Shown one piece after another: positions 60,388-64,000 of a stretch of DNA of 64,000 nucleotides. Each line of letters opens with the position of its first letter. Position 1 is the stretch's first letter. Position numbers and translations under genes: made by a program. Source of the stretch: Hordeum vulgare subsp. vulgare (Eukaryota > Streptophyta > Magnoliopsida > Poales > Poaceae); assembly GCF_904849725.1 (NCBI RefSeq), contig NC_058519.1:538106316-538170315 (forward strand), written 5' to 3'. The notes beneath the pieces are model-generated. The model did no database searches. It was not told where the DNA came from and saw nothing but the letters and a program-made list of their open reading frames with translations.

Positions 60388-61599
60388 GTGGTATGAGAGC
60401 TAGGTCTATGCGTAGATGACATCTTGAGTAGAACACAAAGGAGTTTGTGGGTTTCAGATTGCTGCCCTCCTTAGTCTTTTCTTGATTCGGCGATATTGTT
60501 GGATGAAGCAACCCGGACCAACATTACTCGAACGCTTACGAGAGACCGGTTCCATCGACTAACATGCAACTTGTTGCATAAAGATGGCTGGCGGGTGTGT
60601 GTTTCTCCTACTTTAGTTGAATTGGATTTGACAGAGGTGGTCCTTGGAGAAGGGTAAATAGCAATTTGTGTATCACCTTGTGGTTTTGCATAAGTAAGAT
60701 GCGATCATGCTAGATACCCATAGCAGCCACGTAAAACATGTCACAACAAATTAGAGGACGTCTAACTTGTTTTTGCAGGGTATGATGTGATATGATATGG
60801 CCAAAGACATCATATGATATATTTGATGTATGAGATGATCATGTTGTAATAGTTAAATATCGTCTTGCATGTCGATGCTACGGCAACCAGCACGAGCCAT
60901 AGGGTTGTCTTTATATATTTTGCGCTTGGTGATGCTTTGCGTTATCGCTAGTTGAGTAGATTTAGTAGCAATAGCATAGTTAGTGCGACAACCTCGATGG
61001 CAGCACAATGATGGAGATCATGGTGTGGCACCGATGACATTGGAGATCATGCTGGTGCTTTGAAGATGGAGATCAAAAACACAAGTTCATGGCCATATCA
61101 TGTCACTTATGATTTGCAACCGTATTTTTCTTATGACGACGGTAGCATTATAAGGTGACCCCTCACTAAAGTTTCAAGATAAAATTGTGTTCTCCTTGGG
61201 TGTGTACCGTTGCGAAAGTTCATCGTTTCGAGACACCACGTGATGATCGGGTGTGATAGACTCTAGTTCACATACAACGAGTGCAAAACAGTTGCACACG
61301 TGGAACACTCGGATTAAACTTGACAAGCCTAGCATGTACAGACTTGGCCTTAGAACACAAGAGACCGAAAGGTCAAACATGAGTCATATAGTAGATATGA
61401 TCAACATAGAGATGTTCACCATTGAAGCTAACTCAACTCACGTGATGATCGGACTTGAGTTAGTGAATTTGGATCATGTGTCACTTAAATGACTAGAGGG
61501 ATGTCAATTTGAGTGGGAGTTTATCAGTAATATGATTAACTAAACTCAATTATCTTGAACATAGTCTAAGTAATCTTTGCAAATTTATGTTGTAGATCA
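60388..61599 (+). other. Leader of the rearranged copia element
   Basis: 1.2 kb non-coding, aligning with the leaders at 39835 (same strand) and 34260 (opposite strand). No gene. Confidence 0.85.
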
Positions 61600-62358
61600 A
61601 TGGCTCGCGCAGTAGCACCCCTGAATTTAATGCGTTCCTAAAGAAAGCTAAGCTCAAAGATGATGGAAGCAACTTTGTTGATTGGGCCCATAATCTGAAG
61701 CTTATCCTCATAGTTTCCCAGAAGCAATATGTCCTCGATGCGCCGTTAGGTGACACACGACCCCAACCGGTGACCCAAGATGTTATGAACGCTTGGCATT
61801 CGCTTCATGATGACTACTCAGTAGTTCAATGTGTAGTTTTGTATGGCTTAGAACCGGGACTTCAAAGACGTTTTGAACGTCATGGAGTATATCAGATGTT
61901 CTAGGAGTTGAAGTTTATCTTTGAGAAGAATGCCTAGATCGAGAGGTATGAGACCTCCGATAAGTTATATGCTTGCAAAATGGAGGAGAACGGGTTTGCG
62001 AGTGAACATGTGCTCAGAATGTGTGGTACTCTAATCGTCTGGCTGAGCTGAATTGCTCTCCCGCAAGAAGAAATCACTGACAGAGTTTTTTAATCACTTC
62101 CACCTAGCTATAAAGCTTTGTGTTGAACTACAACATGCAAGGGATGAATAAATCACTCGTCGAGCTGTTTGCGATGCTGAAAGTCTCTGAGTCAGAAATC
62201 CAGAAAGAACATCAAGTGTTGATGGTCAATAAGACCACCAGTTTCAAGAAAAAAAGCAAGGGCAAGAAGGGTAACTCCAAGAAGAGTGGCAAAGCTGTTG
62301 CCCCTCCCACGAAGAAACCCAAGGCTGGACCCAAGCCGGAAACTGAGTGTTATCATTG
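61600..62358 (+). pseudogene. copia gag (frameshifted, cut in the zinc knuckle)
   Basis: ATG at 61600 is followed after about 30 bp by a single-base frameshift, then stops near 61903 and 61936 and further shifts near 62030-62090. The conserved NYNMQGMNKS and EHQVLMVNKTTSFKK blocks are clear. The coding sequence stops in the middle of the zinc knuckle after CYHC, where the inverted segment begins. Confidence 0.85.
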
Positions 62359-64000
62359 CACAAAAACTTGTCGGTGCATGCATTTCATTGAAAGTTCTTA
62401 TTAAGCGTCTTGATCAATCGCCATAGATCTTGATGCACAATGTTCAAGTAGCTTAATCTAGGTTTTCTTTTGAAAAACTCCTTTCAAACAACCCTTTATG
62501 CCTTCCAGAAATTCTACATTACTTCCGATCAACAATATGTCAACCACATATACTTATCAGAAATTCTATAGTGCTCCGACTCACTTGTTTGGAAATACAA
62601 GTTTCTCATAAACCTTGTATAAACCCAAAAGCTTTGATCATCTCATCAAAAGCGTATAATCCAACTCCGAGATGCTTGCACGAGTCCATAGAAGGATCGC
62701 CGGAGCTTGCATACTTGTTAGCATTCTTAGGATCGACAAAACCTTCTGGTTGTATCACATACAACCTTTCCTCAAGGAAACCGTCGAGGAAACAATGTTT
62801 TGACATCCTATGTGCAACATTTCATAAATAATGCAGCAACAGCTAACATAATTCCAACAGACTTTTAGCATCACTACGAGTGAGAAAGTCTCATCATAGT
62901 CAACTCTTTGAACTTGTCGGAAACATCTTTGCGACAAGTCGAGCTTTTCTTAATGGTGACTTTTCACCATCACCATATGTCTTCCTTTTAAAGATCCATC
63001 TTTACTTAATAGTATTACGACCATCAAGTAGTTCTTCCAAAGTCTACACTTTGTTTTCATACATGGATCCTCTCTCGGATTTCATGGCCTCCAACCATTT
63101 GCCAAAATCCGGGCCCACCATCGCTTCTCCATAGCTCGTAGGTTCATTGTTGTTCAACAACATGACCTCCAAGACAGGGTTACCATATCACTCTGTAGCA
63201 GTACGCGACCATGTCGACCTATGATATTTGTAGTAACTTGATCCGAAGCTTAATGATCACTATCATCAGTTTCCACTTCAACTGGCGTAGGCGCCACAGG
63301 AACAACTTCATACGCCCTGCTACACACTGGTTGAAGTGACGGTTCAATAACCTAATCAAATTCCACCACCCACCCACTCAATTCTTTCAAGAGAAACTTT
63401 TCCTCGAGAAAGGACCCGTTTCTAGAAACAAACACTTTGCTACCGGATCTGAAATAGGAGGTATACCCAACTGTTTTGGGTCTCCTATGAAGATGCACTT
63501 ATCCGCTTTCGGTTTGAGCTTATCACGCTGAAACTTTTCCACATAAGCATCACAGCCCCAAACTTTTAAGAAATGACAGCTTAGATTTATCCAAACCATA
63601 GTTCATATGGTGTCATCTCAATGGAAATACGTGGTGCCCTATTTAGAGTGAATGCGGTTGTCTCTAATGCATAACCCATAAATGATAGTGGTAATTCGAT
63701 AAGAACAATCATAGTATGCACCATATCAAATAGGGCTCGGATATGACGTTCGGATACACTATCACACTATGGTGTTCTAGGTGGGATGAGATGTGAAACA
63801 ATTTTCACATTTGTCTTAATTGTGTACCAAACTCGCAACTCAGATATTCATCTTTGTGATCATATCGTAGACTTGTTACCCTATTGTCACGATGATCTTC
63901 AATTTCACTCTGAAACTACTTGAACCTTTCAATAATTAAGACATGTGTTTCATCAAGCAAATACACTAGTATCTACTCAAATCATCTGTGAAGTAAGAAC
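62359..64000 (-). pseudogene. copia pol fragment on the opposite strand (integrase to RT)
   Basis: Minus-strand reading from the window end gives integrase C-terminal sequence (FLKVWGCDAYVEKF near 63570), then the spacer and the RT with MQPEGFVDPKNANK-like sequence near 62740 and a decayed catalytic region near 62550. It ends at the RT block IKIY..., about 40 bp from the junction. Many stops and frameshifts. It aligns with 32400-31080 of the complete minus-strand copia. Confidence 0.82.

Larger units (their letters stand above)
58609..64000 (+). mobile_element. Copia element with inverted pol (continues past window end)
   Basis: 5' LTR, primer-binding site, leader and gag on the plus strand to about 62358, then RT and integrase sequence on the minus strand to the window end. 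The inversion could lie within one element, or two elements could be joined. The 3' LTR is not in the window. Confidence 0.8.

Overview
This window is intergenic chromosome of a large-genome grass, almost certainly a Triticeae species (wheat, barley, Aegilops or rye). The evidence is the dense nesting of LTR retrotransposons: Ty3/gypsy elements of the Athila lineage, Ty1/copia elements of the BARE/WIS/Angela type with LTRs starting TGTTGGAAATATGCCC, plus Stowaway MITEs, a CACTA end, a Helitron and a MULE. No functional cellular gene is visible. I see no rRNA, tRNA or CRISPR. The only recognisable host genes are broken: an amino acid permease (AAP) pseudogene, a fragment of a BEL1-like homeobox gene carried by a transposon, and the tail of a NAM-associated protein.

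Layout. 1-16142: two Athila-lineage gypsy elements in direct tandem (pol, an extra ORF and LTR, twice). The second begins in its protease directly after the first one's LTR. The first carries a nested LTR (4947-6643). 16143-21184: minus-strand copia remnant whose 5' LTR is split by a solo gypsy LTR (18313-19752). 21185-23859: a CACTA terminus, then an old gypsy LTR split by another solo LTR (22149-23661). 23860-28626: a degenerate 51-bp minisatellite, a LINE-like tail, two Stowaway MITEs, a copy of the AAP 3' end, and a repeat-like unique stretch. 28632-37120: complete minus-strand copia element (TSD TTTTC). 37126-38137: unique island. 38143-46828: complete plus-strand BARE/WIS element (TSD GTACG). 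46834-53090: the low-copy island, with the AAP pseudogene (51178-47355, minus) whose third intron holds a Pack-MULE (48537-49786, 9-bp TSD) and a hAT MITE, then the NAM-associated pseudogene. 53091-58608: gypsy LTR fragments, one carrying a 634-bp Helitron, and a copia LTR split by a solo gypsy LTR. 58609-64000: a copia element whose pol is inverted relative to its LTR and gag.

All retrotransposon coding regions carry stops or frameshifts, and two copia elements have also lost a catalytic aspartate. The most interesting signals are: (1) GC-rich hairpins just upstream of TATA-like boxes, both in the gypsy LTRs and before the extra ORF, whose inner stems change while keeping pairing and match within each element; (2) the Pack-MULE; (3) a duplicated polypurine tract; (4) a Helitron proven by its reconstructed empty site. 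Boundaries were read by eye. Family names are from memory and only approximate.
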